NCBI RefSeq assembly: GCF_036245475.1
Contig: NZ_BTPM01000001.1
Location: forward strand, 1,984,001 to 2,048,000
Direction: 5' to 3'
DNA length: 64,000 nt
DNA from: Vibrio sp. 10N
GTDB lineage: Bacteria; Pseudomonadota; Gammaproteobacteria; Enterobacterales; Vibrionaceae
Shown here in pieces: positions 41,360 through 52,400 of the stretch. Position numbers and translations under genes: made by a program. Position 1 is the first letter of the stretch. The number at the start of each line of letters is the position of its first letter. The notes beneath the pieces were generated by a model. That model was not told the DNA's origin, made no database searches, and saw only the letters and a program-made list of their open reading frames with translations.

Positions 41360-42727
41360 ATGTCAATTGCGGTTATCGCAGCACTCGCGGTATTTTTGGG
41401 CATTCTCTACTTTTTATACGGACAGCAGCAAAAGAGCCACACACTTTCTCGCTTAGTACTTTTCGGCTTGGTTTTAGGCAGCGCATTCGGCCTATCGTTG
41501 CAACTTATTTTTGGTGAGGGCCATGCTGCCATCAGCGGCACTCTAGAGTGGGTCAACGTCGTTGGCCGTGGCTATGTTGGCCTACTCAAAATGATCATCA
41601 TGCCACTTGTTTTGGTATCAATGATTGCGGCCGTCGTGAAGCTTGAAAAAGGCGGCTCACTTGGCAAAATCAGTGGATTAACCATTTCTGTCCTGCTTGC
41701 AACAACTGCGATCTCCGCGCTAATCGGTATCTTGGTCACACAGGTATTTGGCCTAAGTGCTGAAGGATTGACTGAGGGCGCTCGTGAAACGGCTCGTATT
41801 GCTGTACTTGAAAGTCGCGTAGACCGCGTTAGCGATCTCACCATTCCACAAATGTTGGTGAGTTTTATTCCGACTAACCCATTTGCTGATCTGACGGGGT
41901 CACGCTCGACGTCAATTATCGCTGTTGTTATCTTCGGCGTACTTACTGGTATCGCTGCTCGTAAAGTGATGGCTGAAAAAGAAGAGCTGGAATCGCCAAT
42001 TCGCACGTTCGTTGAAGCGACTCAGTCTATTGTGATGCGTTTGGTTAAAATGATCATGGCATTAACGCCTTACGGTATTGCAGCATTAATGGCAAAAGTA
42101 GTCGCGACATCAAGCGCAGGCGACATCCTAAACCTGCTTGGCTTCATCGTTGCGTCTTACCTTGCGATCTTCCTGATGTTCATCGTTCATGGCGTGCTGG
42201 TATCCTTTGTCGGTGTGAGTCCGAAAGAATACTTCCAGAAGATTTGGCCAGTTCTAACATTCGCCTTCTCTTCACGCAGCTCAGCGGCAACAATTCCACT
42301 CAACGTGGAAGCTCAGGTAACAAAACTGAACGTACCACCAGCGATTGCAAACCTATCCGCTTCTTTTGGCGCAACAATCGGCCAAAATGGTTGTGCGGGT
42401 ATCTATCCTGCAATGCTAGCGGTTATGGTAGCGCCTTCAGTAGGCATCGACCCAATGGACTTTAACTTTATTCTATCGTTGATTGCGATCATTACGATTA
42501 GCTCATTTGGTATCGCAGGTGTCGGTGGTGGTGCAACATTTGCTGCACTCATCGTATTACCAGCGATGGGGCTACCTGTCACCATTGCGGCGCTGTTGAT
42601 TTCAATTGAGCCACTTATTGATATGGCACGTACGGCACTTAACGTATCAGGTGCTATGACGGCGGGTACAATCACCAGCCGCTTACTGAAAAACAAAGAA
42701 GCGCCGCTCGAGGAAGCAAAAGCTTAG
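41360..42727 (+). CDS. tcyP: L-cystine symporter, TcyP (YdjN)-like
   Basis: A 455-residue inner-membrane protein of the dicarboxylate/amino acid:cation symporter (DAACS) family. 'AFSSRSSAATIPLNVEAQ' (HP1 tip serines) and 'SFGATIGQNGCAGIYPAMLA' (TM7/HP2 region) correspond to the TcyP/YdjN cystine branch rather than GltP or SstT. I start at ATG 41360 after AAGGA; the earlier start at 41321 has no ribosome binding site. Monocistronic with a clear terminator. Confidence 0.82.
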   Translation: MSIAVIAALAVFLGILYFLYGQQQKSHTLSRLVLFGLVLGSAFGLSLQLIFGEGHAAISGTLEWVNVVGRGYVGLLKMIIMPLVLVSMIAAVVKLEKGGSLGKISGLTISVLLATTAISALIGILVTQVFGLSAEGLTEGARETARIAVLESRVDRVSDLTIPQMLVSFIPTNPFADLTGSRSTSIIAVVIFGVLTGIAARKVMAEKEELESPIRTFVEATQSIVMRLVKMIMALTPYGIAALMAKVVATSSAGDILNLLGFIVASYLAIFLMFIVHGVLVSFVGVSPKEYFQKIWPVLTFAFSSRSSAATIPLNVEAQVTKLNVPPAIANLSASFGATIGQNGCAGIYPAMLAVMVAPSVGIDPMDFNFILSLIAIITISSFGIAGVGGGATFAALIVLPAMGLPVTIAALLISIEPLIDMARTALNVSGAMTAGTITSRLLKNKEAPLEEAKA

Positions 42728-42748
42728 TCTCGCGATCCTATCTAAACA

Positions 42749-42776
42749 CAACAGCGCCTTACGGCGCTGTTTTTGT
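42749..42776 (+). terminator. Terminator after tcyP
   Basis: ACAGCGCC pairs with GGCGCTGT around TTAC, followed by TTTTTGTTT. Confidence 0.88.
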
Positions 42777-42848
42777 TTCTATTCAATAGCTTAAAATTTT
42801 ATTTCCACCTTTATCGAAATAAAGCTTGATCTCAGCTTAGTTATTTCT

Positions 42849-42872
42849 ATAATTCGAAACATATCGAATTAT
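42849..42872. promoter_or_regulatory. Perfect 9-6-9 dyad upstream of the ArsP-like permease
   Basis: ATAATTCGA (42849-42857) and TCGAATTAT (42864-42872) are exact complements around AACATA, ending 14 bases before the permease start and overlapping its ribosome binding region. The size and form suit an ArsR/SmtB-type operator; no such regulator is nearby. Confidence 0.6.
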
Positions 42873-42886
42873 TAGGAGAAACTAAT

Positions 42887-44026
42887 ATGAGCCCTGAATT
42901 CCTTTCAATGGCCAAAGAAACCGCCAACATGTTCGCCTTCTTAGCGACCGAGTTAATTATTCTATTTTTGGCTATCAGCTACATTGTTGGTGTTCTACAA
43001 GAGTTCCTAACACCAGAAAAGATCCAATCTATTCTTAGCTCAAAGAATGGTAGAGGTTACTTTGTTGCTGCACTACTTGGTTCCATCACTCCATTTTGTT
43101 CGTGCTCAACGATTCCTTTCTTAAAAGGATTGCTGCGCGCTCGTGCTGGATTTGGACCTATGATGGTGTTCTTGTTCGCCAGCCCACTGCTAAACCCAGT
43201 GATCATTGGTCTGTTTGTCGTGACATTTGGCATAAAAGTCGCCGCCTTTTACTTCGCGATTGCCATGTTTGTATCAGTAACAGCAGGCTATGTATTAGAG
43301 AAGTTGGGTTTCGAGCGTTATGTAAAACCTGAAGCATACGAGGCACAAACGGCGAGCTCTTGTGGTACGTCTTGCGGCGATACTAAACCAGCTGCGACTA
43401 AAGAATCGTCATGCACAACATCTACAAGCTGTGGCTCACCAAAAATTGAATCAGTGAAGCCAGCAGTAAGCAGCTGCTCAGCGGACAGTTCTTGCTCAAC
43501 ACCTGCACCGGCAACATCATGCTGTACAGAAAAAGAGCCAGAGCCGACTATTGCTAGCATTAATGCAGACGGCAGCGCGTGTTGCGACAACACAGTAGCA
43601 ACACCAAAAGAAGACAATCGTTGGGTTCATATCTGGAAGTCAACTTGGAAAGACTTCAAACAAGTATTCCCTTACCTAATGGTGGGTATTCTACTTGGGT
43701 CATTCATTTACGGCTTTATTCCAACTGACCTTATCGCAGAGTACGCAGGTGAAGGCGTTTGGTACGCGATTCCTATCGCAGCAGTCATTGGTATTCCGCT
43801 ATACATTCGTGCTGAAGCAGTGATTCCTCTGAGTGCGGCACTAGTGCAGAAAGGTATGGCGCTAGGCTCAGTGATGGCTCTGATTATTGGTAGTGCGGGT
43901 GCAAGCCTGACTGAAGTTATCTTGCTTAAATCTATCTTCAAAAACCAGATGATTGCCGCATTCTTGGTGGTAATTTTGGGCATGGCGGTGAGTGCAGGTT
44001 ATTTATATAGCTTCATATTTGGCTAA
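42887..44026 (+). CDS. ArsP-like (UPF0718) permease with Cys-rich cytoplasmic loop
   Basis: A 379-residue inner-membrane permease. Two membrane halves (about 15-145 and 260-378) flank a long hydrophilic loop. The first half holds the family motif 'GSITPFCSCSTIPFLKGLLRA' in part, whose Cys residues bind trivalent organoarsenicals in ArsP. The loop (about 155-245) contains ten Cys arranged as SCGTSCG, SSC, SCG, SSC, SSC, SCC and ACC groups between Thr/Pro/Lys-rich stretches. The loop is likely a metal(loid)-binding or buffering segment. Start has AGGAGA and lies beside a dyad operator. Substrate (organoarsenical, other metalloid or thiol-reactive ion) is inferred. Confidence 0.82.
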   Translation: MSPEFLSMAKETANMFAFLATELIILFLAISYIVGVLQEFLTPEKIQSILSSKNGRGYFVAALLGSITPFCSCSTIPFLKGLLRARAGFGPMMVFLFASPLLNPVIIGLFVVTFGIKVAAFYFAIAMFVSVTAGYVLEKLGFERYVKPEAYEAQTASSCGTSCGDTKPAATKESSCTTSTSCGSPKIESVKPAVSSCSADSSCSTPAPATSCCTEKEPEPTIASINADGSACCDNTVATPKEDNRWVHIWKSTWKDFKQVFPYLMVGILLGSFIYGFIPTDLIAEYAGEGVWYAIPIAAVIGIPLYIRAEAVIPLSAALVQKGMALGSVMALIIGSAGASLTEVILLKSIFKNQMIAAFLVVILGMAVSAGYLYSFIFG

Positions 44027-44055
44027 GATTAACAATTGGACTCTAATTACAGTAG

Positions 44056-44083
44056 GTCGTCGGGTAATATCCCGACGACTTTA
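44056..44083 (+). terminator. Terminator after the ArsP-like permease
   Basis: GTCGTCGGG pairs with CCCGACGAC around TAATAT, followed by TTTA; the T-tract is short. Confidence 0.7.
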
Positions 44084-44270
44084 ACACATCTTACCCCCTC
44101 ACCTTTCCGCTTGAGACTCCAACTAAACACCTCCCATCAATTAAAGACAAATATAAATCACACTAAATATTTCAGGCATTACACAATATTGAAAGTTTTC
44201 AAATAAAACATTCACAATATATATGCAGAGATAAAAAAAGCTGTGATAAATGACATTCTAACCCATGAAA

Positions 44271-44284
44271 CGAAACCGTATTCA
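44271..44284. promoter_or_regulatory. LacI-type operator upstream of the porin
   Basis: CGAAACCGTATTCA differs at one or two positions from the sites at 62764 (TGAAACCGTTTTCA) and 63324 (CGAAACCGGTTTCA) and has the central CG typical of LacI-family operators. The remaining bases of 44084-44485 are AT-rich; no ORF is supported. Confidence 0.5.
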
Positions 44285-44485
44285 TAAACAAAGCATCGAA
44301 ATCACAACAAAGGAAAATACATATAAATCAACACATTACAACAAAACCTCCAATTGAATTTGTTTCATGGACTGCGCACCCACTAATTAGATGTGAAGCC
44401 AATCTATATTTTCATTCATTTCATTCCTTAAGATTATTGATAACAAAAACAACCAAGTATCAAAATAAACTTATAAGGAAATAGT

Positions 44486-45766
44486 ATGTACCATCTTAAA
44501 AAACTTCCTGTTGCCGTAGCAGTGGCTGCATCTCTGGTCTCTTTTTCATCTTTTTCAGAAACTGAAAGTAACAATGCGGCTCAAATTGAAGAGCTGACAA
44601 AACGTATTCAAGAGCTTGAAACCAAAGTTCAAGAAACGGATTATATTTATGACCAACAGCCAGCTGTGCTTACTCCGGATTTTGAGCCACCTCAAGGCCT
44701 TATTTTCTCTGGTTATGCTCGTTATGGCATGCATTATTCGGATAGCGACTCAGCTTATGTTGATGTCGGCAGTTCCGGTCGCGCAGTGGGTCGTCTTGGT
44801 AACGAAGCAAACGGTGGTGAAATCCAGTTTGCGTATGCGAAGAAAGCAGACAATGGCGCAGTATGGGATATTGTTGCTATGTTCGATCAATGGGGTAACC
44901 GCGCATGGGGTTCTGAAGGCGGTGTCAACCTTAAGAAAATGTACGCTGGTGTGACTAATGTCTTCGAAAGCCAGCCTGAGCTATACATGTGGGCAGGTCG
45001 TGACTTCCACCAACGTCCTCAACAGGGTCTAAATGATTACTTTTGGATGTCACATGATGGCCAAGGTGGTGGTTTCAACAACTTAAACCTTGGTGGTGTA
45101 AAACTTGATATGGGTATTGTCGGCCAAGTCGACTCTGAGACGGGTGCGCTGGGTAACGACAACGGTAAGTACGCACTTACCTCTAAACTTCACGGCATTG
45201 ACCTAGGCATTGGCGCCCTGGATCTGTACGCGAACTATGGTTTTGCATCCAAGCAAGCGGATGTATCAGTGCAAGACAATAACTCTTGGCAATTGGGGGC
45301 GACGCTGGGTCTAGGCGCATCAAACAAGTTCGTTTTTAAATATGCGGACAACTCAGACAACAGCGCATTCGATTTGAACGATGATCTTAAAGTCATCTAC
45401 GCGAGTTTAGAAGGTGGTATTAGTCCGACAGATGCATTTAAAGTGGATTACCTTGCCTCTTTTAAACAACTAAACGGTGAAGACACGTCGGATCGCAATG
45501 AATACTCTGTTATTGCTCGTCCAATGTACCAATGGGATGACGTTCATTCTACCTGGTTAGAAGCGGGTTATGCGATGGAAGATCACGATGACGACACTGA
45601 GAAAAAAGGTTGGAAAGTGACGCTTTCTCAAAACGTATCACTTGGTGGTTTGCCATGGAGCCGTCCAATGCTGCGCTTCTATGTAACAGCAGGTGACGTT
45701 AAAGCGACAGACGTTGAGAAGGTAGATACGTTAGCAGCTGGCGCAATGTTTGAAGCATGGTGGTAA
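44486..45766 (+). CDS. LamB-type carbohydrate outer-membrane porin
   Basis: A 426-residue outer-membrane beta-barrel protein. A signal peptide (about 1-24) is followed by a short coiled coil ('NAAQIEELTKRIQELETKV'), as in ScrY/BglH-type porins, then by maltoporin-like strands beginning 'GLIFSGYARYGMHYS' and closing with 'TLAAGAMFEAWW'-type C-terminal aromatic end required for assembly. The AAGGAA site precedes ATG 44486. It probably passes beta-gluco-oligosaccharides to the ABC system 16 kb downstream, since it shares that system's operator. Confidence 0.85.
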   Translation: MYHLKKLPVAVAVAASLVSFSSFSETESNNAAQIEELTKRIQELETKVQETDYIYDQQPAVLTPDFEPPQGLIFSGYARYGMHYSDSDSAYVDVGSSGRAVGRLGNEANGGEIQFAYAKKADNGAVWDIVAMFDQWGNRAWGSEGGVNLKKMYAGVTNVFESQPELYMWAGRDFHQRPQQGLNDYFWMSHDGQGGGFNNLNLGGVKLDMGIVGQVDSETGALGNDNGKYALTSKLHGIDLGIGALDLYANYGFASKQADVSVQDNNSWQLGATLGLGASNKFVFKYADNSDNSAFDLNDDLKVIYASLEGGISPTDAFKVDYLASFKQLNGEDTSDRNEYSVIARPMYQWDDVHSTWLEAGYAMEDHDDDTEKKGWKVTLSQNVSLGGLPWSRPMLRFYVTAGDVKATDVEKVDTLAAGAMFEAWW

Positions 45767-45791
45767 TGAACAATTAGGGTTCCCACTATTT

Positions 45792-45817
45792 GGGTCTGAC
45801 ACGTCAGGCCCTTTTTT
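45792..45817 (+). terminator. Terminator after the porin
   Basis: GGGTCTGA pairs with TCAGGCCC (one G-U) around CACG, followed by T6. Confidence 0.85.
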
Positions 45818-45886
45818 CCCACTCTTTGTCTGCACTACGAACTCCACATTCACACCATTTGTATTGACCACCTAGGAGTTTATTCG

Positions 45887-47914
45887 ATGAAACTGTCATC
45901 AATCGTCACTCGAATTTACATTAGCTTCTTTCTACTTATTGCCATTATGATGGCTTCATCTTGGTATGCGATTCAGTCTACTTCGAAAATGACTGATCGA
46001 ATTGAATCCATCACCCATGAATCAACGCCACTCATGATGCACACATCGGCGTTGACCATCGCTTTCCTTGATATCAATCGAAGCCTCACACGCTATTTGG
46101 CCGCAATGTATATTGACGAGCTTGAACCATTAGCAGCAGACATTGAAGAAAAAAATGCCCACTACCACACCGAGGAGCAATGGATATCACAACACTTAGA
46201 GTCCAATACAAATACACAAGAAACACTTTCTATTATTAAGTCTGGTAGTGCTGAAGTACTGAATCAAATTGCGACTGTAACCGGCTTGTATGAGCAGTTC
46301 CTCGACCTAAAGGATCAAGATGACTTCCAGCAATCAAAGTTTCAGCCAATTGTTAATCAACTGACTTCTGATCTCGTTAGTGGATTGTCCAATGCAAGTA
46401 GTTCGAATGAGCGCGCTGCTATCCAAGGCTTACTATCACAACTGAGTGTGCTCAGCGTAGATGCCAACAAAGCATTTTCGATGCAAGATATTGTCGAGCT
46501 CAATGCCTCAAAGCGCAGCTTCTCCTCTCGCAAGGAGCGCTTTCAACAAGCCGTCGATGTGTTGCGAACCGCTTCCCCTGCTCTTTCTCGCTCTACCGAA
46601 CAAGCAACTAAGCTATTCTCAACTCAGCTATTTAGCAAATCTGGAGCTATGAGTCTGCATATTGCGGCTTACGACCTATTCGACCAACTATTGACACAAA
46701 GAGCACACTTAACGACATTAATCGACGCTCACCTAACAGCCATTCAACAGCTCTCTGACTATGCAGACTCGAGTACAAAAACCGTAGAAACGGAGGCGAT
46801 AACCAGTGCTCACCACGTGGTTTCTGTCTTGGTTGGCGTGCTTATTTCGTCAATCCTCATTGCTCTTGTTATTGCCATTCGCCTTGCTACCTCAGTTAGG
46901 AGGCCAAGCAAACAAGTGCAAACTGCGCTAGAACACCTAGCACAAAAAGATCTCTCGGCAAAAGTGGACTGTCAAAGCCACAACGAGTTTGGAAACATTG
47001 CCAACAAAGTGAACCTGGTTTTAGAGCACTTATCTGAAGTGATATTCCAACTACGCAGCTCTGCAGATCAACTTAATCAAGCATCTATCGAGAACCAACA
47101 CACCAGTGACCAACTGACTGAGGACATAACGCGCCAGACGATGCAAACAACTCAAGTTGCTACTGCAATGAAGCAGATTGAGTGTGCGGTAAGGGAAATT
47201 GCTCAGTCAGCCAACGATACTCTATCTACTGTAACAGAAGCTGTTGACCTCTCTTCTCAAGGACAAAGTGCGATTAATGCCAATGCTAATCTGCTAGGTA
47301 CTCTGTCCGCTCGACTTTCTGAGTCAACGGCAACCATAGAAGAGTTGGAACAAGAAGTCGCAAGCATCGAAACAATTCTGGAAGTCATCTCAGGAATTTC
47401 AGAGCAAACCAATCTGCTCGCGCTCAATGCAGCCATTGAAGCCGCTCGCGCGGGTGAACAAGGAAGAGGATTTTCAGTTGTGGCTGATGAGGTGCGAGTA
47501 CTCGCTGCAAAAACCACCAACTCAACCTTTGAAATTAAGCAGAAGATAGAGCAGCTACAAACCAGTACTGAATTTGCTGTCTCACAAATCAACCTCTGTG
47601 CTCATGATATGAACCAATGCATCACTCAAGCAGGCAGCGTCGAACAGAATCTAAAGGGCATACACCTTCTACTTAACGATATTGAAAACCGCAGTACCAA
47701 CATTGCTTCGGCGACAACAGAACACCAATCTGTTGCCAGCGAGGTAACAAACAGTGTCAATGATATTTTTAAGCTATCCGAATCAAGCGCTGAAAAATTT
47801 AAATCCCTCACTCAACATGGTCTTAATTTAGAGCAAATGGCAGAGAAACAGTTGGCACTGACCGCTAATTTCAAGCTTCCGACTGATAAAGAAATAGCAC
47901 CATTAATCGACTAA
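45887..47914 (+). CDS. Methyl-accepting chemotaxis protein
   Basis: A 675-residue transmembrane chemoreceptor. TM1 spans about 12-30, a helical periplasmic sensor of about 280 residues follows, TM2 ('[20 protein letters not shown]') lies near 312-333, then a HAMP linker and the cytoplasmic signalling hairpin whose tip is '[20 protein letters not shown]' and '[18 protein letters not shown]'. The start has TAGGAG. It is placed between a sugar porin and a LacI regulator, so it may steer towards the same glucan-derived sugars, but the ligand is not evident. Confidence 0.92.
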   Translation: MKLSSIVTRIYISFFLLIAIMMASSWYAIQSTSKMTDRIESITHESTPLMMHTSALTIAFLDINRSLTRYLAAMYIDELEPLAADIEEKNAHYHTEEQWISQHLESNTNTQETLSIIKSGSAEVLNQIATVTGLYEQFLDLKDQDDFQQSKFQPIVNQLTSDLVSGLSNASSSNERAAIQGLLSQLSVLSVDANKAFSMQDIVELNASKRSFSSRKERFQQAVDVLRTASPALSRSTEQATKLFSTQLFSKSGAMSLHIAAYDLFDQLLTQRAHLTTLIDAHLTAIQQLSDYADSSTKTVETEAITSAHHVVSVLVGVLISSILIALVIAIRLATSVRRPSKQVQTALEHLAQKDLSAKVDCQSHNEFGNIANKVNLVLEHLSEVIFQLRSSADQLNQASIENQHTSDQLTEDITRQTMQTTQVATAMKQIECAVREIAQSANDTLSTVTEAVDLSSQGQSAINANANLLGTLSARLSESTATIEELEQEVASIETILEVISGISEQTNLLALNAAIEAARAGEQGRGFSVVADEVRVLAAKTTNSTFEIKQKIEQLQTSTEFAVSQINLCAHDMNQCITQAGSVEQNLKGIHLLLNDIENRSTNIASATTEHQSVASEVTNSVNDIFKLSESSAEKFKSLTQHGLNLEQMAEKQLALTANFKLPTDKEIAPLID

Positions 47915-48165
47915 GGAAAAAGTCAAGACAAGCATTTAAAAATATTAAAACAAATAATGCAAAAAACTACGAATTGTTAGGATAAGTTACATAACTTACA
48001 TTCACCACCCTAATGAAAGATTCATGCACTAGGTATATTAAGCTATCTTCATAACCAAGAAATAGCTTGATACTCCGCACAGAATCAGTAAATCTAACTA
48101 ACAAAAAAATGGGTAATAATATTAATATCAACTTATACCTTCGCTTTGCTGCTTAAGTCATAATA

Positions 48166-49185
48166 ATGAAAAAGAAAAAAAAGTCCGCCACGGTTTACGA
48201 TGTGGCTAAACTCGCCGGAGTGTCACCCAGTACTGTCTCACGCTTTCTTAACCGTACCACCTACGTATCAGACGAGAAAAGTGAACGCATTGAGGATGCG
48301 GTTAAAAAAACCGGCTACAAGCCCAGTTTCCAAATGCAACAGGACTTGAGTCGACGTTCAATGACCATCGGCGTGTTAGTACAACACCCAGATAGCCCAT
48401 ATACCTCGACTATCGTCAACGATATGGAAAAGACACTGATCAGCAAAGGCTACTCTTTAGTTATGGCCTCTGGACACTGGCAAAACAAGCTTGAAAATCA
48501 TGCACTTGAATACTTAATCAAGAGTAATGTTGACGGCATCATTATCGTGACTGGCAACTTAGACAACCAAAAAATTCTCGCGACGGCCGAGTCGATCCCT
48601 GTCGTCACGGTTGGCTACGACATAAAGGGAGACAACATTTGTTCACTCAATCTTGATAATGTCATGGGCGGCTATATCGCGACTCTACACCTATTACAGC
48701 AAGGCCATACAAACATTGCACATATCAAAGGGTTATCTTCCCAGCCCGACGCAGCAGCGCGTTTTGAAGGTTATAAACAGGCGCTCAGTGAAGCTAGCAT
48801 TCCCGTCAATTCCAAACTGGTCAAAAGAGGCGATTTTGGTATGGATTTGGGCTATAGCGCAACAAAAGAGCTGATCGACTCCAACATCTATTTTTCTGCA
48901 ATTTTTGCCGCCAATGACCTCACCGCCTATGGCGCAATCAAGGCACTGCATGATAATGGCCTTAAGGTTCCGCAAGATGTTTCCGTGGTTGGTTTTGATG
49001 ATTTGCCAACTTCAAAATACTTTACGCCAGCCCTCACTACACTAAGGCAGCCCATTGAAGAGATTGGAACTGTGTGCGCAAACTCTATTCTAAGTATGGT
49101 TTTGAAAGGCCAATATGAAGCTCGAATGCCGCCCATAGATTTAATCACACGACAGTCGACTTGTTCTATTTTCAACAAAGATTAA
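48166..49185 (+). CDS. LacI-family regulator (GH116 side)
   Basis: A 339-residue regulator with HTH 'ATVYDVAKLAGVSPSTVSRFLN' and a periplasmic-binding-like sugar domain ('TIGVLVQHPDSPYTSTIVND', 'FAANDLTAYGAIKALHDNG', 'GFDDLPTSKYFTPALTTLRQP'). It is the second LacI protein of the sugar block, next to GH116, which it probably controls. The ribosome binding site is weak. The 251 bases before it are AT-rich with no gene. Confidence 0.9.
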   Translation: MKKKKKSATVYDVAKLAGVSPSTVSRFLNRTTYVSDEKSERIEDAVKKTGYKPSFQMQQDLSRRSMTIGVLVQHPDSPYTSTIVNDMEKTLISKGYSLVMASGHWQNKLENHALEYLIKSNVDGIIIVTGNLDNQKILATAESIPVVTVGYDIKGDNICSLNLDNVMGGYIATLHLLQQGHTNIAHIKGLSSQPDAAARFEGYKQALSEASIPVNSKLVKRGDFGMDLGYSATKELIDSNIYFSAIFAANDLTAYGAIKALHDNGLKVPQDVSVVGFDDLPTSKYFTPALTTLRQPIEEIGTVCANSILSMVLKGQYEARMPPIDLITRQSTCSIFNKD

Positions 49186-49193
49186 CCTTTATA

Positions 49194-49234
49194 AAATAAA
49201 CCTCCATGCATTTATATATGGAGGTTTATTTTTA
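49194..49234. terminator. Terminator after the LacI gene
   Basis: AAATAAACCTCCAT pairs perfectly with ATGGAGGTTTATTT around an 10-base loop; A/T tracts on both sides make it usable in both directions. The 49235-49424 stretch beyond it holds no gene. Confidence 0.8.
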
Positions 49235-49423
49235 TAAATTATAATAGTAAACACAACATAGTATTTAGATATCACTTACCAACCAACAGTCTAAATTAAT
49301 CAAATCCCTTCCCTTTAATTAGCATTCATTTAGCTCATCAACAACTAAAGCTTTCTCAAACCAGTCATGAACACGGCTATATAGATTAATTCTATTTACG
49401 TGATAGAAAAATAGTATAAATGC

Positions 49424-49455
49424 AAAAAGGGTTAGGATGTGCTCCCAACCCTTTT
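49424..49455 (-). terminator. Terminator of the GH116 gene
   Basis: AAAAGGGTT pairs with AACCCTTTT; on the minus strand the stem runs into T5. It lies 13 bases after the GH116 stop. Confidence 0.75.
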
Positions 49456-49467
49456 CTCTCTCAACAA

Positions 49468-52400
49468 TTAGTATAAATAAGAGAAAATCATACCCGGTCT
49501 GAAGTAGCGCCCAGCGGTGTATTTGAGCCCTGTATTGAGCAACCAAGTATGTAGCTTGACCGCCTGTTCGTCAGGCATAGCTTCTGTAAACACGCTACGA
49601 AACTCAGCAAAGTCCGACGTCAAATCTGGATTTACTCTACCATCGGCCAAAATACAGTGCGTCGCCATTAGACTTTGCAGCCATTGCTCAGCCGTGGATT
49701 CCGCTAGGCCAAATTGCTCGACTAAATCAGACTGAGAAACCGCCACTGAGCAGTTAAACCCTTCTGGCGCGGCGAATGGGATCTTCGCGTAGTGGTAGAG
49801 CGCTGTATAGACAGAATCTATCAAAGCCTCAGCTTGCTGCTGCTTACCTGCAAGTTTTAACGCCGTTGCAGTACTGAACTGCACACCAATCCAAACGTCT
49901 TGTGCCTGAAACGCATCATGGGGTGCGCCATCGCAAAGGGTCATGTTAGCCACGCCCAACTTCGGGCTATTCTCTTTAAAGTTTGTACGGTAGATGTAAT
50001 CTAGGGTACGAGCGACTTTGTCATCTTCAAACAGCCCTTTATCACCAATCAGTTTCAAGTAACTGTCAGCAAGCAAGGCATCTCCAAAGCTGTTATCTGA
50101 GTCAAGTAAGATGTCCTTATACGCCGCGGTAAACACATCTGGGGCGAGCTCTAGCAAACGATGCTTTTTGGAGACTCGCTGCTCGAACATGCTCAGTTCA
50201 GACTCGAGATCAACATTATCCAAATAAGCGTTGATCACCTTTTTATCTTCAGTTTTATCGCCAGTTAGTGATAGGCCTAATGACTGTAGAGAGTCATTAG
50301 TTTGACCCGTTAAATGCTTGGCTTGGACTGGCGTTGCGAAGAAGTGGTAATAGCCATTTCTTTCATCCCACAATGCGCGCTCCAACGTGTCTAACGCAGC
50401 AGACGAGCGTTGTTGATACCAATCTGCTAAGTCCTTTTCATCCATCAATTTAGCCAGTTTACTGGCGGCTTTGAGTCCGGCAGACCACAAGCTAGCACAG
50501 TAAATGGAGATGCCATGAGAGGCCAAGTTATCGAAGGTATCATCGGTACCACGCGTCAGCGGCAGTGTATCACCCTCTTCAATGAGCGCCGTCAAATACT
50601 CAACGCTTTCCACAATGGCAGGCCAGCAGGCTTGAACGACCGACAAATCGTTAGAATGCACATAGTGACGGTAAACCATTAGAATGTATTTGGGTGCAAG
50701 ATCTTTCCACTCTTTCACGTTATGCCAATCATAGGCGTCTGGCTGGATGTCATAAGGACTACCCAAGTCGTGGATTACCGCACCCTTGATCGCTCGTACA
50801 CCTTCATATTTAGCATCACATAGTTCTGCATTTGGCTTTTCGGCATACTCCCAATAGCGACGCTTGGTTGGATCGGATGCCATAATCGCGTCTGCAAACT
50901 CTCGCATAACGACACCGTCGAGCTCTGGCAATAGATAAAGCAAAGAGAATGAGCCATAGAAATACACATCAAGCGAGTTAAAGAAAGGATAGTCCACGCA
51001 CTCTTTCACCAAGAACTTATCCTGCCAATCCCACACTGTCGACTCTGCTAGAAACGACAGTGTATTCATTGCCATGGTGGTAAAGCGGGCAGCGCTCTCA
51101 CTACTTTCAAAGTTCGCTTGAGCTTCTTGATAAAATGCCTGTTGCTGCGAGACAATTCGATGTTCGATATTGCTCAGTTTTGGCAGCGTATCTTTAAGTA
51201 TCGACTGCGCAGGTTGTGATTCTTGGTAGAATTGAGCGTACGATTTTCTCGACTCCCATCCATCAAGGGAGATTTTGCTGTGATCCATGACCTGAACGAA
51301 ACGAAGATCGACCGTTTGACCTGGCTCAAGCTCCACTTGAACACAAACCAAGCCCTGTAAGCACTCACGGCCACTGTATATGCCTTTGTCGAACAACTGA
51401 TTGGTTCGGCCAGTTTTTAGACTGGTTTCCAATACTTTTTGCGATTGTGTGGTATATAGCGACGGTTTTACGGAGATGGTGACTTTTCCGCTTTCAAGCA
51501 AATCCGAGTCCGATAGAACACCAAAGCAAACTTCTCCCTCAATATCAGACGCATAAGGTGACTGACTTGTCAGTGCCACGCCTTTAAATACCGAATTATC
51601 CGTTGTAATGGTGACAGGACGGTGCGACTGATCGATAGGGTTTTGCGTCAGAGTACAAAATGAATCTTGCACACCATCGCGGCCTTTGCGATAAGTAGAA
51701 CCAATAAGGTTGGTGAGTGGCTGAACTATCGTCACCACTTTAGTTTCAGTACCCTTATTTTCAGCTGAGAATAGGTTCCAGTGAAGCGGCAACGAGCACA
51801 GGGTTTTGTCGCCCTTAACAATAGGTGATACCACGTTTCGAGTCAGTTTGATATCTTCAAACGATGAATACTGATACTGCGCAATGGGATACATGGCTTG
51901 GTACTGAATATCTTCACGAGCCACACTTTCGATCGCCGACTGGCTAACTGCATTTAACGAGCGAAGCTGAGCTGTTTTGTTGACCAAATGTCCATCAAAG
52001 AAATCAACCGCAACTCGCACTTGCGTTGAAACACTGTTCGCTTCAAGCTCTAACTCACGCTGTGTTTTATCAGAAAATTCGACGTGCCATTTTAAAAAAC
52101 GATCTTTATTGTCACTATAAAACGTAGCGTCGAGCAGTGAGCGTTTAATTTCAACCTCTAGATTTTCGATTGAAATATCGGTTGCCAATTTACCATTCAA
52201 CACAACTGGATAATATTTAAGATACTGAATCAAACCGTCAACATCGGATATTTCCAAATTATCAACCGTCGGAATATCCATAACGGAAACGTGGAAGTCG
52301 TTAAAGTTTAAGTCCTCAGATTCAACATCGATAAAAATCCCCGGAACAAAGCTAAAGTTTGGTGTAGAACCAAGCGGAGTCAGCGTGAATGCGCTTCCAA

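Noticed and set aside
44231..44260. CRP site before the porin (TGTGATAAATGACATT)
   Set aside because: Only the left half matches; the right half keeps two of five bases.
49319..49546. 75-residue minus-strand ORF at the 3' end of GH116
   Set aside because: Part of it is a frame-shifted shadow of the GH116 C-terminus, and the rest runs through the terminator stem at 49424-49455 in AT-rich sequence.
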